64,000 nucleotides of DNA from positions 1,830,501-1,894,500 of the forward strand of contig NC_011899.1 of assembly GCF_000020485.1 (NCBI RefSeq). The letters are read 5' to 3'. This document shows, in pieces, positions 35,792 through 44,039 of the stretch (the stretch's first letter is position 1; the number at the start of each line of letters is the position of its first letter). The notes under the pieces are model-generated. The model made no database searches and was not told where the DNA came from. It saw nothing but the letters and a program-made list of their open reading frames with translations. The translations under genes and the position numbers were made by a program. This stretch comes from Halothermothrix orenii H 168. Its GTDB lineage: Bacteria > Bacillota > Halanaerobiia > Halanaerobiales > Halothermotrichaceae.

Positions 35792-38146
35792 TTAGAAGTC
35801 TACACTTACACCAGCGCTAGCAGTGCTAACAGTGTAGTCATCTGTATCTGCTTCTGCATCAAAGTCTAATACTTCATAATTAGCAACAAGGTCAGTACCT
35901 TCAACGATGGTATAAGTTAAACCGGCTTTATTGGTAGTATAGGTACCGTTAGCTACTGCAGCACCTTCTTTAGTAGTGTTAGTATAGTCATAGGTTAATT
36001 CAGCAGCACCAACAGTATAACCAAGACCTAAGTTATATTCGGTAGTCTTAGCTTCCAGATCATTAGCTTTACTTTCATCTGCGTTGTATTCGAAACCTTT
36101 GGTATTTTCAGCATTGTAACCGGCACTTACAGTTAAAGCTCCAATTACAGGATAATCAGTCAAGCTTATACCATAACCAGTCACTGTCTTAGTCATGTCT
36201 TCCCCATTATATTCTTTAACATGTCCTAAGTTTGCAACAGATTCATAATCAAAGTTAGCATTCAGATAATTATTCATGGCGTATTCAATTCCGAAACTTG
36301 TAGTTGTTTCTAGTTCAGTAGCCAGACCTTCATCTTCAACAGGATCTACACTAGTATAGTCAAAGGTAGCAGTAGCTTTGTCAGCTAAGAAATTGTATTC
36401 AGCACCAAAGCCCATGGTATTTTCTTTATCTTCTTCTTCACCTGTTAAACCAGCAAACTCATATTTAACTACTACATCTTCAGTTGAATACTTACCATTA
36501 ACAGTTAGACCATCAATAAGAAGTGGCATTTCAGCAGTAAGTTCCATCAGCTTACCATTTGCTTCTGCACCAATTTCTGAACCCATTACATCAATTTTTT
36601 CTTCATACTTAGCATTAGCATAGAAGAACTCAGCATCTAATTTATCAAATAATGCTGGCTTGACGCTTAAATTATAACCACTTAAACCTGGGTTCAATGC
36701 TGTTCTATAAACATCATAATCATCTTCACCAGAATCAGTCAGTACAGCATCTTCACCAAACATTATAAAGTTTTCACCGACATTTCTGTAACCAAATTTA
36801 ACATCAGCAAAGCCTAAGCTCTTGCTGGCATCTAACCTCATTAAAGAATCAGCATCATAATTTTCATCTACAGGCATACTGTAAGCAAAGTCAAAGCCAA
36901 CTTCAGCTCCGGCCAAGTCAGTAGCAGCTTCAAGTCCAACTACATCAGCTTCGAGGTTTTCATAGCCAACTTGCATATTATCTTCATATTCATCTTTATC
37001 CTGGGCACGCTGACCAGCATAACCTACTGTTACATCTAATCCACCAAAGCCAAAGTCTTTTTCAGCACCATATACATAGAATGGAACTGTTACATCCTCT
37101 GTTTGAGCTTCACTACCATTTTCATCATCATATTTTACATTGTCGTCATCATCAGTAGCATCTACTTCTCCAACTTTTACATCTTCCTGACCAAAGAATG
37201 TATTTGTAGCTACCTTCTTAAAGTTAAGAGTTACACCATTGAATTCTTCATTGTTATAGAAGTAATCTACAAATGAATAGGTATTACCTTCGTTATAGGT
37301 AAGGGCAAGAGTATCATTTTCAAGAGCTAAACTAGCACTATCTAATGATACCTCATCGTCACCAGATGCAATATCAAATTTAACAGCTGCATCAAAACCT
37401 TCTTTAGAAATATTTGCTGCTAAATCTAAGCTTTGACTGAAGCCTTTGTCTTTATTTATTTCAATTTTGTCAGAATCAGTATCCCATGGATCAGTATATA
37501 CATATGGTTCTTTACCCTCATATTGTCCATCTTGATCAGAATCTACATAGTAGTTGTAATTGGCATTACCTTCCCAATCATTGTGGTCAAAATCAACACC
37601 ATAGCTTCCGCTGAAGGTTACAGCGCCACCTTCTTCAAGGTCGCTAACTCTGCTATCGAGGTCGGCTACATCGGTTTTGAGAGCGTCGATGTCAGCACCG
37701 ATAACCTTAAGTTCAGCTTTGAACTCAAAGGTTAAAGCTTCAATTAAGTTAGCAACTTCTTCAGCCTGCTGTTCAGTTAAGCTTTCAGGCTGTTCAGGAT
37801 TGTTTTTAGCGATGATAGCTTTAACGATAGCGGTAACATCCTGAGCCTGTTCAGGAGTTAAACCTTTTCCTAAGTCTTCTACTTCATCAGCTAAAGCAGC
37901 CTGTTCTTTTTCAACGTTTTCCAGGATACGGGATATGATAACAGCCATCTGGAAACGGTTTATAGTTCTTTTACCCTGGTAGGTTCCATCAGGGTAACCA
38001 CTTAAAATACCGGCAGAAACTACCTTCTGAATAGCTTCATATGCCCAGTGATTTTCAGGTACATCGCTAAAAGGATTAGCAAATGTGGGCATTGCAAAAG
38101 CAACAACTAAAAGCATTGCAAGAAAAACAATTCCAAACTTCTTCAT
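35792..38146 (-). CDS. SLH-domain outer-membrane porin (OmpM/Slp type)
   Basis: A 784-residue major envelope protein. The signal peptide is MKKFGIVFLAMLLV..TFA. An SLH domain follows at once (residues about 25-75: FSDVPENHWAYEAIQKVV, then GYPDGTYQGKRTINRFQMA). Residues about 85-170 are helical and coiled-coil (DIDALKTDVADLDSRVSDLE). The remaining 600 residues are acidic, beta-rich and end in SAGVSVDF with terminal Phe, fitting a porin barrel. In Negativicutes such proteins link the outer membrane to peptidoglycan through the SLH domain; by analogy this is the main tether and pore. An AAGGGGG site, a long leader and a strong terminator suggest high expression. Confidence 0.9.
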   Translation of the reverse strand: MKKFGIVFLAMLLVVAFAMPTFANPFSDVPENHWAYEAIQKVVSAGILSGYPDGTYQGKRTINRFQMAVIISRILENVEKEQAALADEVEDLGKGLTPEQAQDVTAIVKAIIAKNNPEQPESLTEQQAEEVANLIEALTFEFKAELKVIGADIDALKTDVADLDSRVSDLEEGGAVTFSGSYGVDFDHNDWEGNANYNYYVDSDQDGQYEGKEPYVYTDPWDTDSDKIEINKDKGFSQSLDLAANISKEGFDAAVKFDIASGDDEVSLDSASLALENDTLALTYNEGNTYSFVDYFYNNEEFNGVTLNFKKVATNTFFGQEDVKVGEVDATDDDDNVKYDDENGSEAQTEDVTVPFYVYGAEKDFGFGGLDVTVGYAGQRAQDKDEYEDNMQVGYENLEADVVGLEAATDLAGAEVGFDFAYSMPVDENYDADSLMRLDASKSLGFADVKFGYRNVGENFIMFGEDAVLTDSGEDDYDVYRTALNPGLSGYNLSVKPALFDKLDAEFFYANAKYEEKIDVMGSEIGAEANGKLMELTAEMPLLIDGLTVNGKYSTEDVVVKYEFAGLTGEEEDKENTMGFGAEYNFLADKATATFDYTSVDPVEDEGLATELETTTSFGIEYAMNNYLNANFDYESVANLGHVKEYNGEDMTKTVTGYGISLTDYPVIGALTVSAGYNAENTKGFEYNADESKANDLEAKTTEYNLGLGYTVGAAELTYDYTNTTKEGAAVANGTYTTNKAGLTYTIVEGTDLVANYEVLDFDAEADTDDYTVSTASAGVSVDF

Positions 38147-38204
38147 TACTCAAATTCCCCCTTGGTTGTTTTTTATATTTTTATAGTTCTATGTTCACTA
38201 AACA

Positions 38205-38262
38205 ACCCTGGAGAATTCCAACAATGAGTGTCCAGGTTTCCTCATTGTTACAACTTCTCCGG
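38205..38262 (-). promoter_or_regulatory. Nested hairpin in the porin 5' leader
   Basis: An outer stem (CTGGAGAA with TTCTCCGG, one G-T pair) encloses a perfect nine-base-pair inner stem (AACAATGAG at 38220-38228 with CTCATTGTT at 38241-38249). It ends about 60 bases before the porin start codon. No T tract follows on the minus strand, so it is not a terminator; a leader-stabilising or control role is inferred. Confidence 0.6.
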
Positions 38263-38270
38263 TGTTTAAT

Positions 38271-38350
38271 GAATCTATAGAACCCTACCATCTCCTTTCG
38301 CCTGTGGTCCGGGGGGCACCTCCTTTCTTCCATAGATTCGGCAGGAGATG
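38271..38350 (-). promoter_or_regulatory. Candidate structured RNA element with interlocking stems
   Basis: Reading the minus strand, CATCTCCT (38350-38343) can pair with AGGAGATG (38296-38289), and GAATCTATGG (38339-38330) with CTATAGATTC (38280-38271). The two helices interlock, so they form either a pseudoknot or two mutually exclusive folds. The 33-base segment between them is GC-rich and carries AAAGGAGGTG. I cannot match it to a known riboswitch class. Confidence 0.5.
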
Positions 38351-38409
38351 ATAAGATTTTTTAACTTGTTAGGATGGTTATGTTTTAAACTGATTTAAGT
38401 AATTTAAAT

Positions 38410-38439
38410 ATCAAAATAAGGACTTGATAATTTTGACAA
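38410..38439 (-). promoter_or_regulatory. Possible promoter of the porin gene
   Basis: On the minus strand TTGTCA (38439-38434) is followed after 18 bases by TTTGAT (38415-38410). The -10 is poor. It lies just downstream of the dyad at 38447-38471, which would place that dyad in an activator position. Confidence 0.3.
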
Positions 38440-38446
38440 ATACCAG

Positions 38447-38471
38447 TGAACGTTTTTATGTATAACGTTCA
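38447..38471. promoter_or_regulatory. Perfect dyad TGAACGTT / AACGTTCA
   Basis: TGAACGTT at 38447-38454 and its exact inverse AACGTTCA at 38464-38471 are separated by nine bases. The spacing and symmetry suit a dimeric transcription factor. It is located eight bases upstream of the -35-like TTGTCA of the possible porin promoter. Confidence 0.5.
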
Positions 38472-38788
38472 GTCAGTATAAAATATTCAACATTAATCCC
38501 TTCAAATCCTCCCTGAAAAAAATAATTTTTTTAATTTTTTTAGTTATGGTAAGATTGACCTACTTCTAAATACACCAGTTTTTATATGTTTTCTTGTATA
38601 AAATTGTTTTTTCAGATGAGCATAAAATTGCGGCTCGGGAGGATAAGCGAGAGAATATTGGTATCTAACTATTCTATTCCACTAAATTATTAAAAATCCT
38701 TCTATAAGTTAGTTAATAATTTTTACCATTTTGCAAAAAACCTGTTAACCAAAGCGAATTCTATAATAAACAATTTACAGTAATAGTA

Positions 38789-38850
38789 GTCATATCACAG
38801 TTTTGCGACCAGAAAAAGCAAATATGAAAGGGATATAAAGCAAATATAAC
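38789..38850 (-). repeat. Intergenic 3' repeat, copy R4
   Basis: Plus-strand anchors are GTCA at 38789, CCAGAAAA at 38809 and AAAGGG at 38827 (38 bases from the first). AAAGCAAATATAAC at 38837 is shared with R1 at identical spacing. AGCAAATAT recurs three times (38817, 38839, 38851). It lies 74 bases beyond the RuvX-like stop codon. Confidence 0.6.
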
Positions 38851-38876
38851 AGCAAATATTATAATTAATAAGGGTA

Positions 38877-38916
38877 AAGTTAATCATTCAGCAAGTGTTA
38901 AGTTAATCATTCAGCA
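38877..38916. repeat. 17-base tandem duplication across a stop codon
   Basis: AAGTTAATCATTCAGCA occurs at 38877-38893 and 38900-38916, period 23. The second copy contains the end of the RuvX-like gene and its stop codon, so the tail of the gene has been duplicated just after its end. Confidence 0.75.
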
Positions 38917-39302
38917 TTTTTCCCTTGAAAATATCTCCCGGCCAGGACTACAGCCACAAGGTCGTCCAGCGGACAGGCTGGCTTCCAGCCCAGGAATTTT
39001 AAAAATACCTTCCACCCCGTGTAGTGTTCCTGGCGGTAACGCTCTTCAGCTTCTAAGGTTGTATAGGATTCATCAACTTCGTGTACAGGGATATTAACTG
39101 TAGCTTCAATTATTTTTTTTACTTCCCCTGAAAAGGTTCCATTACCGAGTACAATTCCTTCTAAACTATACCTATGACTCAATTTCTGTAAATATGACCC
39201 AAGCTTACCAGGAGAGACTATTGCCCTATAAAATATTTTCAGGTTCCTGTCAACTACAGCAATCCCACATTTATCCCGCCCGGGGTCAATTGCCAATACC
39301 AA
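38907..39302 (-). CDS. RuvX/YqgF-like RNase H-fold protein
   Basis: A 131-residue protein with the YqgF RNase H fold: LAIDPGRDKCGIAVVD at the N-terminus (first acidic residue), EGIVLGNGTFSGE in the middle, VHEVDESYTTLEAEERYR (second acidic position), and the C-terminal CPLDDLVAVVLAGRY. Housekeeping RuvX enzymes process pre-16S rRNA, but this version diverges from the usual GxRxG start and may be a paralogue. The TTG start is 8 bases after GGAGG. It lies four bases after the DUF3084 gene, the last gene of the Lpt cluster, so it may have an envelope-linked role or be a bystander. Confidence 0.75.
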   Translation of the reverse strand: MVLAIDPGRDKCGIAVVDRNLKIFYRAIVSPGKLGSYLQKLSHRYSLEGIVLGNGTFSGEVKKIIEATVNIPVHEVDESYTTLEAEERYRQEHYTGWKVFLKFLGWKPACPLDDLVAVVLAGRYFQGKNAE

Positions 39303-39305
39303 GGT

Positions 39306-40553
39306 CTATTCCTCCCCTTTGGCAGGTGAAATTTCAAAATCAAGGTTATGTGATAACCGGTCTTCACGCCAGATATCTTCTGCAGCATAAACCTTCACTT
39401 TCACCTGACCGTTATAACTTTGAATCCTCCTTAAAAGCTGGTAAAACTGGGTAAACTCTATACTCCCCACTGTCCCCTGACTATCGGGAAGAAGACCTTC
39501 CCTGATGGCTTTAGTATTTATATCACTTAAAAGACCTTTGACCTCAGCTTCCAGCTGTTCAAGGGAATCTGTCGAGTCAATAATCGTACTCTCTATCAGT
39601 TCTCCTTTATTAAAGACAACAAAATCTTCATTGGTTACAAAATTGGCTAAAACCCAGTCATTTCTGGGAATATTTACAGCAGCAACCAGTTTGATTATTA
39701 CCCGCCTACTATCCATACTTAAAACGTTTCTGACTACATTATAAATATCTTCATCTTTAATTAAAAGGGCAACACCGGTATCCTTATCAACCTTGACAGG
39801 CTTTTTCTTAACTACCTCATCAGCTTTTCTTAAAAATTCCCGGATAGCCAGAACAATATCCCTTTCAGAGTCACCTTTAGTAACAACATCAGAGTAAATC
39901 ACTTCACCCCGTTGATAAACTATATCCTTATCCATGTAATTGGAAATACCGGCATAAAACTGGTTAGCCAGCTCCCTGGCCTTCTGATAGGCATGGGTTA
40001 TTTCCGCTATCTCGTCATTCAGTTCCACAATACGGCCCTCAAGCTCCCGCCTCTGTTTATTTAAATCATCAATCTTGGCCTGTAATTCTTCCCGGTTTTC
40101 CTTTAATTGTTTAATATCCTGACGGGCCTGCTTTAATTCATTTTTTACCTCGTCAAATTCTTCCTGGGTCTTTTTTAACTTCTTTTCCAGGTCTTCTTTC
40201 TGGTGAACTATATTCCGTAATTCAGTAATCTTCGAGTCTATTTTAAGCTTCATATCCTTCAATTCCTGGTCCTTCAAAATTAACTGATGGTTTAAGTTGT
40301 CAAGCCTGGTTAAGACCTGTTTTATATCAAAGAGGGCCTGTCTAACCCTGGTATTGGTAGCCAGCAGGACAGTTATGGTCAATGTCGCTATTATTATCCC
40401 TGTTAAAACTGTTATAATTATTGAAGTATATTTGGGGCGCAGGCCAAATAATGACAGGCGCTTTTTACCCACCTTCATACCGATCTGATCTCCCAGGTAG
40501 GCTATTAAGCCACTTAAAGCTATAACCATGATTATAAGTAAGATCCCGTACAT
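39306..40553 (-). CDS. DUF3084 coiled-coil inner-membrane protein
   Basis: A 415-residue protein of the DUF3084 family. Two N-terminal transmembrane segments (residues about 3-22 and 43-66) flank the family signature GKKRLSLFGLRPKYT. Then comes a long coiled coil (about 80-195, with LKQARQDIKQLKENREELQA) and a mixed C-terminal domain (FYAGISNYMDKDIVYQRGEV; VVRNVLSMDSRRVIIKLVAA). Members occur in diderm and cyanobacterial lineages with no proven function. The GGGGG site is 7 bases before the ATG. Position next to Lpt and RuvX-like genes suggests envelope assembly. Confidence 0.82.
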   Translation of the reverse strand: MYGILLIIMVIALSGLIAYLGDQIGMKVGKKRLSLFGLRPKYTSIIITVLTGIIIATLTITVLLATNTRVRQALFDIKQVLTRLDNLNHQLILKDQELKDMKLKIDSKITELRNIVHQKEDLEKKLKKTQEEFDEVKNELKQARQDIKQLKENREELQAKIDDLNKQRRELEGRIVELNDEIAEITHAYQKARELANQFYAGISNYMDKDIVYQRGEVIYSDVVTKGDSERDIVLAIREFLRKADEVVKKKPVKVDKDTGVALLIKDEDIYNVVRNVLSMDSRRVIIKLVAAVNIPRNDWVLANFVTNEDFVVFNKGELIESTIIDSTDSLEQLEAEVKGLLSDINTKAIREGLLPDSQGTVGSIEFTQFYQLLRRIQSYNGQVKVKVYAAEDIWREDRLSHNLDFEISPAKGEE

Positions 40554-40710
40554 ACCTGCACCCCCCTTTAAATTAAGCGATTGTCATAAGAACAAATTGG
40601 CCTAAGGCCATAATAATTTAAATTTGTTAATGTCGGGGAATTATCTGTAATCAGAAATCATCTGCAAAAAACCTGTGTATGATTTCCTCAACATGAAAAA
40701 TATATTAACA

Positions 40711-40755
40711 GTTATCGCCCGGTTTAGCTACCAGAAAAATAATTTGTGAAAGACC
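40711..40755 (-). repeat. Intergenic 3' repeat, copy R5
   Basis: Plus-strand anchors are GTTA at 40711, CCAGAAAA at 40731 and AAAGACC at 40749 (38 bases from the first). It lies ten bases beyond the stop of the LptF/LptG-type gene. Confidence 0.65.
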
Positions 40756-40764
40756 CCGAATGAA

Positions 40765-41862
40765 TTACTTGTTCATCCGGTAAATCATATATCCACCCAC
40801 TATCAGGAAAATAAAATTCTGGAGCCAGGCCCCGAAAAAGGGAGAGATAGTTCCCCTTTCTCCGAGGGCACTCCCGAGGGTCATAATCGTATAATAAATA
40901 AAGATAACAATAATGCTTAACCCCATACCGGTAGCTGTACCACCGGACCGCCTTGGCTTTATACCGAGCGGGGCCGCCAGCAGGGCAAAAATAAAACTGG
41001 CAAATGGTATGGCTATTTTCTGGTGATATTTAACCCTCTCCTCAAAGGTATCTTTCCCCTGTTCTTCCAGGAATTGAATATATTCGCCGAGCTCTTTAAA
41101 ACTCATATCTTCAATATCTTTATTCATCTTTCCAATCCGGCGGGGAGTATAAATGGGTTGTTTAATCACATATTCATTAAATTTTAAAGCAGGGACCCTT
41201 TCCCCTTCTTTAAAATAATAGATATTTCCATTATAAAAATGCCACTTATCCCCCTGCCAGACTGCTTTACGGGCTTTAATAAGGGTAACAGGTACCCCTT
41301 TCTCGTAATCCTGAAGATAGACATCGTTCATGATCCCCGTTTCCCCATTAAAGCGGTGAGTGTAAAGGATATAATCAGGGCGGCGGTATTTCCTGTCAAG
41401 AGGAGTCAGGGTTAAATCATACTGGGTAGCAGGCATCTTTCTTCCATTTTTTATCTCCCAGACTATTTGATCATAAAGGTAGTTAGCCCGGGGAACAACC
41501 ATTTCATTGACCATAATAGTGGTAACACTCATAATTAACCCCACCAGCAATGATGGGATAACTATTTTATAGACACTCACCCCTCCGGCCCTGAAGGCAG
41601 TTATTTCACCGTCACCCGACAGCCTGCCAAAGGACATCAGGGTTCCCATCAGGGTAGCCATCGGGAATGTCAGTACTATGATAGGAGGTAGCTTTAAAAA
41701 AAATAGCTGGACTAATGTAGTAAACTCCACTCCAAAGTTATTATATAACCTGGTCAGGGTAAATAGAATATCTGTTCCGATAAAAATAGCTGTAAAAGCT
41801 GCCACCCCGAATAGAAAAGGCATTATAAGTTCCCTGGTTAAATAACGGTATATTATCTTCAA
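40765..41862 (-). CDS. LptF/LptG-type LPS export permease
   Basis: An inner-membrane permease of the YjgP/YjgQ family, 365 residues from the TTG at 41862, which follows GAGGTG by 9 bases; the ATG 12 codons upstream has no site. Six transmembrane segments are seen, three near the N-terminus (first: TRELIMPFLFGVAAFTAI) and three near the C-terminus, around a periplasmic beta-jellyroll. Conserved: PMATLMGTLMSFGRLSGDGE, then ITAFRAGGVSVYKI, and AAPLGIKPRRSGGTATGMG. With LptB it extracts LPS from the inner membrane. Whether it is F or G cannot be told; the second permease appears to be the N-terminal part of 52422-55544. Confidence 0.92.
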   Translation of the reverse strand: MKIIYRYLTRELIMPFLFGVAAFTAIFIGTDILFTLTRLYNNFGVEFTTLVQLFFLKLPPIIVLTFPMATLMGTLMSFGRLSGDGEITAFRAGGVSVYKIVIPSLLVGLIMSVTTIMVNEMVVPRANYLYDQIVWEIKNGRKMPATQYDLTLTPLDRKYRRPDYILYTHRFNGETGIMNDVYLQDYEKGVPVTLIKARKAVWQGDKWHFYNGNIYYFKEGERVPALKFNEYVIKQPIYTPRRIGKMNKDIEDMSFKELGEYIQFLEEQGKDTFEERVKYHQKIAIPFASFIFALLAAPLGIKPRRSGGTATGMGLSIIVIFIYYTIMTLGSALGERGTISPFFGAWLQNFIFLIVGGYMIYRMNK

Positions 41863-41977
41863 TTGGTACGGCACCTCGCTTATATGAGGGTCTCCCATAA
41901 TAAATTTATTTAATTATTTGACTCAATTCTCTATCTGAATTATATGGAAAACTTCCTGCATGAAGTATGCAAAACCC

Positions 41978-42697
41978 CTACATGGTAAACCTTTCACCCA
42001 GATAAAACTTCCGGGCCAGTTCACTTTCAGCCACCTCTTCAGAACTCCCTGACAGCAATATCTGCCCCTGGTGCATTATATAGGCCCTGTCGGTAATTGA
42101 AAGGGTCTCCCGGACACTATGGTCGGTAATTAAAACCCCGAGCCCCCTCTTTTTAAGGTAACTTATTATATTCTGGATATCTGTTACCGCAATAGGGTCA
42201 ACCCCGGCAAAGGGTTCATCAAGTAAAATAAATGAAGGGTCTGTTGCCAGGGCACGGGCAATCTCAACCCTTCTCCTTTCTCCACCGGAAAGCTGATATC
42301 CCAGTCTATCCTCAAGATGGCCTATATTAAATTCTTCCATAAGTTCATTTAATTTCGATTCAGACTCCTGTGGAGAGAAACCCCGGGCCTGAAGTATTGC
42401 CAGAATGTTTTCCCTGACCGTCAGTTTCCTGAAGACAGAAGGCTCCTGGGACAAATAACCAATACCTTTGCGGGCCCTTTTATAAACCGGTAAATGGGTT
42501 ATATTATCATCATCCAGGTAAATCTCTCCACCATCAGGTTTTATTAACCCGACGACCATATAAAAGGTGGTTGTTTTACCGGCACCGTTAGGCCCTAAAA
42601 GCCCGACAATCTCTCCTTTTTTAACCTTTAAATTTACTTTATTGACAACCTTCTGACGACTGTATATTTTGAGTAAATTTTTAGCTATAATACTCAT
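41978..42697 (-). CDS. lptB: LPS export ABC transporter ATPase LptB
   Basis: A 239-residue ABC ATPase that powers LPS export. Walker A GPNGAGKTTTFYMVVGL, Q-loop YLSQEPSVFRKLTV, signature LSGGERRRVEIARALA, Walker B FILLDEPFAGVDPIAV and switch LITDHSVRETL are all intact. The Q-loop segment EPSVFRKLTVRENI is diagnostic for LptB against other branched-chain-type ATPases. Its start overlaps the lptA stop by four bases (ATGA), implying translational coupling. Order: lptC, lptA, lptB, then an LptF/G permease. Confidence 0.96.
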   Translation of the reverse strand: MSIIAKNLLKIYSRQKVVNKVNLKVKKGEIVGLLGPNGAGKTTTFYMVVGLIKPDGGEIYLDDDNITHLPVYKRARKGIGYLSQEPSVFRKLTVRENILAILQARGFSPQESESKLNELMEEFNIGHLEDRLGYQLSGGERRRVEIARALATDPSFILLDEPFAGVDPIAVTDIQNIISYLKKRGLGVLITDHSVRETLSITDRAYIMHQGQILLSGSSEEVAESELARKFYLGERFTM

Positions 42698-43353
42698 TTG
42701 TCCTCACCTGTATCCTGTGGAAATAAGAGGCTCGCATTCCCGGACAGGATTATCTGCTCCCGGGAAAGATCAATTTTTAAGGTATTACCAGAAAACTCAT
42801 GACCATCCTGCTTTCCGGAAACATTCCCCTCAAGATAAACAGTCTCCTCCCTGTAATTATAGGTAAGTTTATCAGAAACTGCCTTTATCCCCTTATATTC
42901 AATAGAAGTTTTACCCGTAATTACGGCAACCTCTTTACTCCGGTCAAGGTCTATGACATTTCCGGTAAGGAGTATATTATCTCCCATAAGACTGATATTA
43001 CCATCAATATTAAACTTACCCTTATTAATGTTCCCCTTCAACGTATCTCCTTTTAAGGTATATTCAGGAGTACTGATTTTTCCCAGGTTATAAACCTCCA
43101 AATCTTCAGTACGGGTATTAAACTTTAGTCTATCACCGGTCACTGTATAGTCTTTATAAATAAGGGTAACATTACCTCTGGCTTTTATATCATAAAAATA
43201 ATTTTCAATATCAACTGTAAAAGTATCAGCCAGTAATTCAGGGCGCCTTCCTTCACTATAGACCCTTACTACCACTGGAGATATCATATAAGTAAGATAT
43301 AATATAAGTATAAATAATATAAGTGCCCACCTGTTAATTTTTCTGACTGGCAT
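42694..43353 (-). CDS. lptA: LptA/OstA-like LPS transport protein (membrane-anchored)
   Basis: A 219-residue protein with an N-terminal hydrophobic anchor or signal (residues about 9-27) and repeated OstA-type beta units: ADTFTVDIENYFYDIKARGN, then YTVTGDRLKFNTRTEDLEVY, GDNILLTGNVIDLDRSKEV, and GHEFSGNTLKIDLSREQIIL. LptA is the periplasmic bridge that carries LPS between membranes. Proteobacterial LptA is a little shorter and is cut from its signal; no clear cleavage site is seen here, so it may stay anchored. It overlaps lptC by 20 bases upstream and lptB by four downstream. Confidence 0.85.
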   Translation of the reverse strand: MPVRKINRWALILFILILYLTYMISPVVVRVYSEGRRPELLADTFTVDIENYFYDIKARGNVTLIYKDYTVTGDRLKFNTRTEDLEVYNLGKISTPEYTLKGDTLKGNINKGKFNIDGNISLMGDNILLTGNVIDLDRSKEVAVITGKTSIEYKGIKAVSDKLTYNYREETVYLEGNVSGKQDGHEFSGNTLKIDLSREQIILSGNASLLFPQDTGEDK

Positions 43354-43930
43354 GACTTTCCTCCTTCCAGGTCAATCGGGCCTGTTTGCCCTGGTTACCG
43401 TGTATCATAACTAGACCTGACCCGGGGGCTGCCTCCATTTTATCTCCCTCAATAGTAAATCGGGGGAGGTCGAGCTTAACCCCACCTTTGCCTGTAATTA
43501 TATCACTATTTTCCTTCCAGCACAAAGAACCACTATTTAAAGTTATCATATCCTTTTGCAATACCACCGGCCCGGAGACCCTTAATTCTCCCCGGTCGGC
43601 AAGGTAGAGCCCATTTTGGCCACTAAAAGTATAAAGCAATTCCTCGGTTTTATTATCCCTGACTTTAACCTCTATACCAGTCATATCAATAGTCTTATTA
43701 TTATCCCGGTTAGTAACATTACTGGACGAAACTTCAAGGCGAATATCTTTACTTTTACTATAAAGGGTAAGCCTGGCCCCCTTTAATTCCCGGTAAGTTC
43801 CCGTCTGTTTATCAGGGGTGGATTCAGGGTTATCTGAGGTGTTGATTCCGGCCCGGAAGGTGAAAAACACCCCTGCCACCATAATAGATAAAACTATTAA
43901 AATTATTAAAACTTTTTTGCCGGTAAACAA
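43334..43930 (-). CDS. lptC: LptC-family LPS transport protein
   Basis: A 198-residue bitopic protein: transmembrane segment at residues about 7-25, then a periplasmic beta-jellyroll (GARLTLYSKSKDIRLEVSSS, GIEVKVRDNKTEELLYTFSG, GGVKLDLPRFTIEGDKMEA). LptC passes LPS from the LptB-F-G complex to LptA. The size, single anchor and position directly before lptA and lptB support the call; sequence conservation in LptC is low. The frame opens with a TTG behind a weak GGTTGG, so the exact start is uncertain. The last 20 bases overlap lptA. Confidence 0.83.
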   Translation of the reverse strand: MFTGKKVLIILIVLSIMVAGVFFTFRAGINTSDNPESTPDKQTGTYRELKGARLTLYSKSKDIRLEVSSSNVTNRDNNKTIDMTGIEVKVRDNKTEELLYTFSGQNGLYLADRGELRVSGPVVLQKDMITLNSGSLCWKENSDIITGKGGVKLDLPRFTIEGDKMEAAPGSGLVMIHGNQGKQARLTWKEESHASQKN

Positions 43931-44039
43931 CTAAACCAACCCCTGTTTTGAATATAAACAATTTTTTAGATTTATCAATCAGGATATCTTTATATGGATA
44001 TAAAAATATGGGTATAAACATAACTTATCTATAACTATT

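Larger units (their letters stand above)
38147..38906. other. Long intergenic regulatory region upstream of the porin gene
   Basis: 760 bases without a gene. From the porin side it holds a nested hairpin (about 38205-38262), an interlocking stem region (38271-38350), a possible promoter (38410-38439), a perfect dyad (38447-38471), a GC-richer purine patch near 38630-38655, repeat R4 (38789-38850) and a 23-base-period duplication at the end of the RuvX-like gene. The unusual length suggests a long 5' untranslated region and upstream control sites. Confidence 0.6.

Noticed and set aside
38181-38291. A 36-codon leader frame on the minus strand in the porin 5' region, starting ATG at 38291
   Set aside because: GGAG directly abuts the ATG, leaving no spacing, and the peptide has no feature of an attenuator or known leader peptide.
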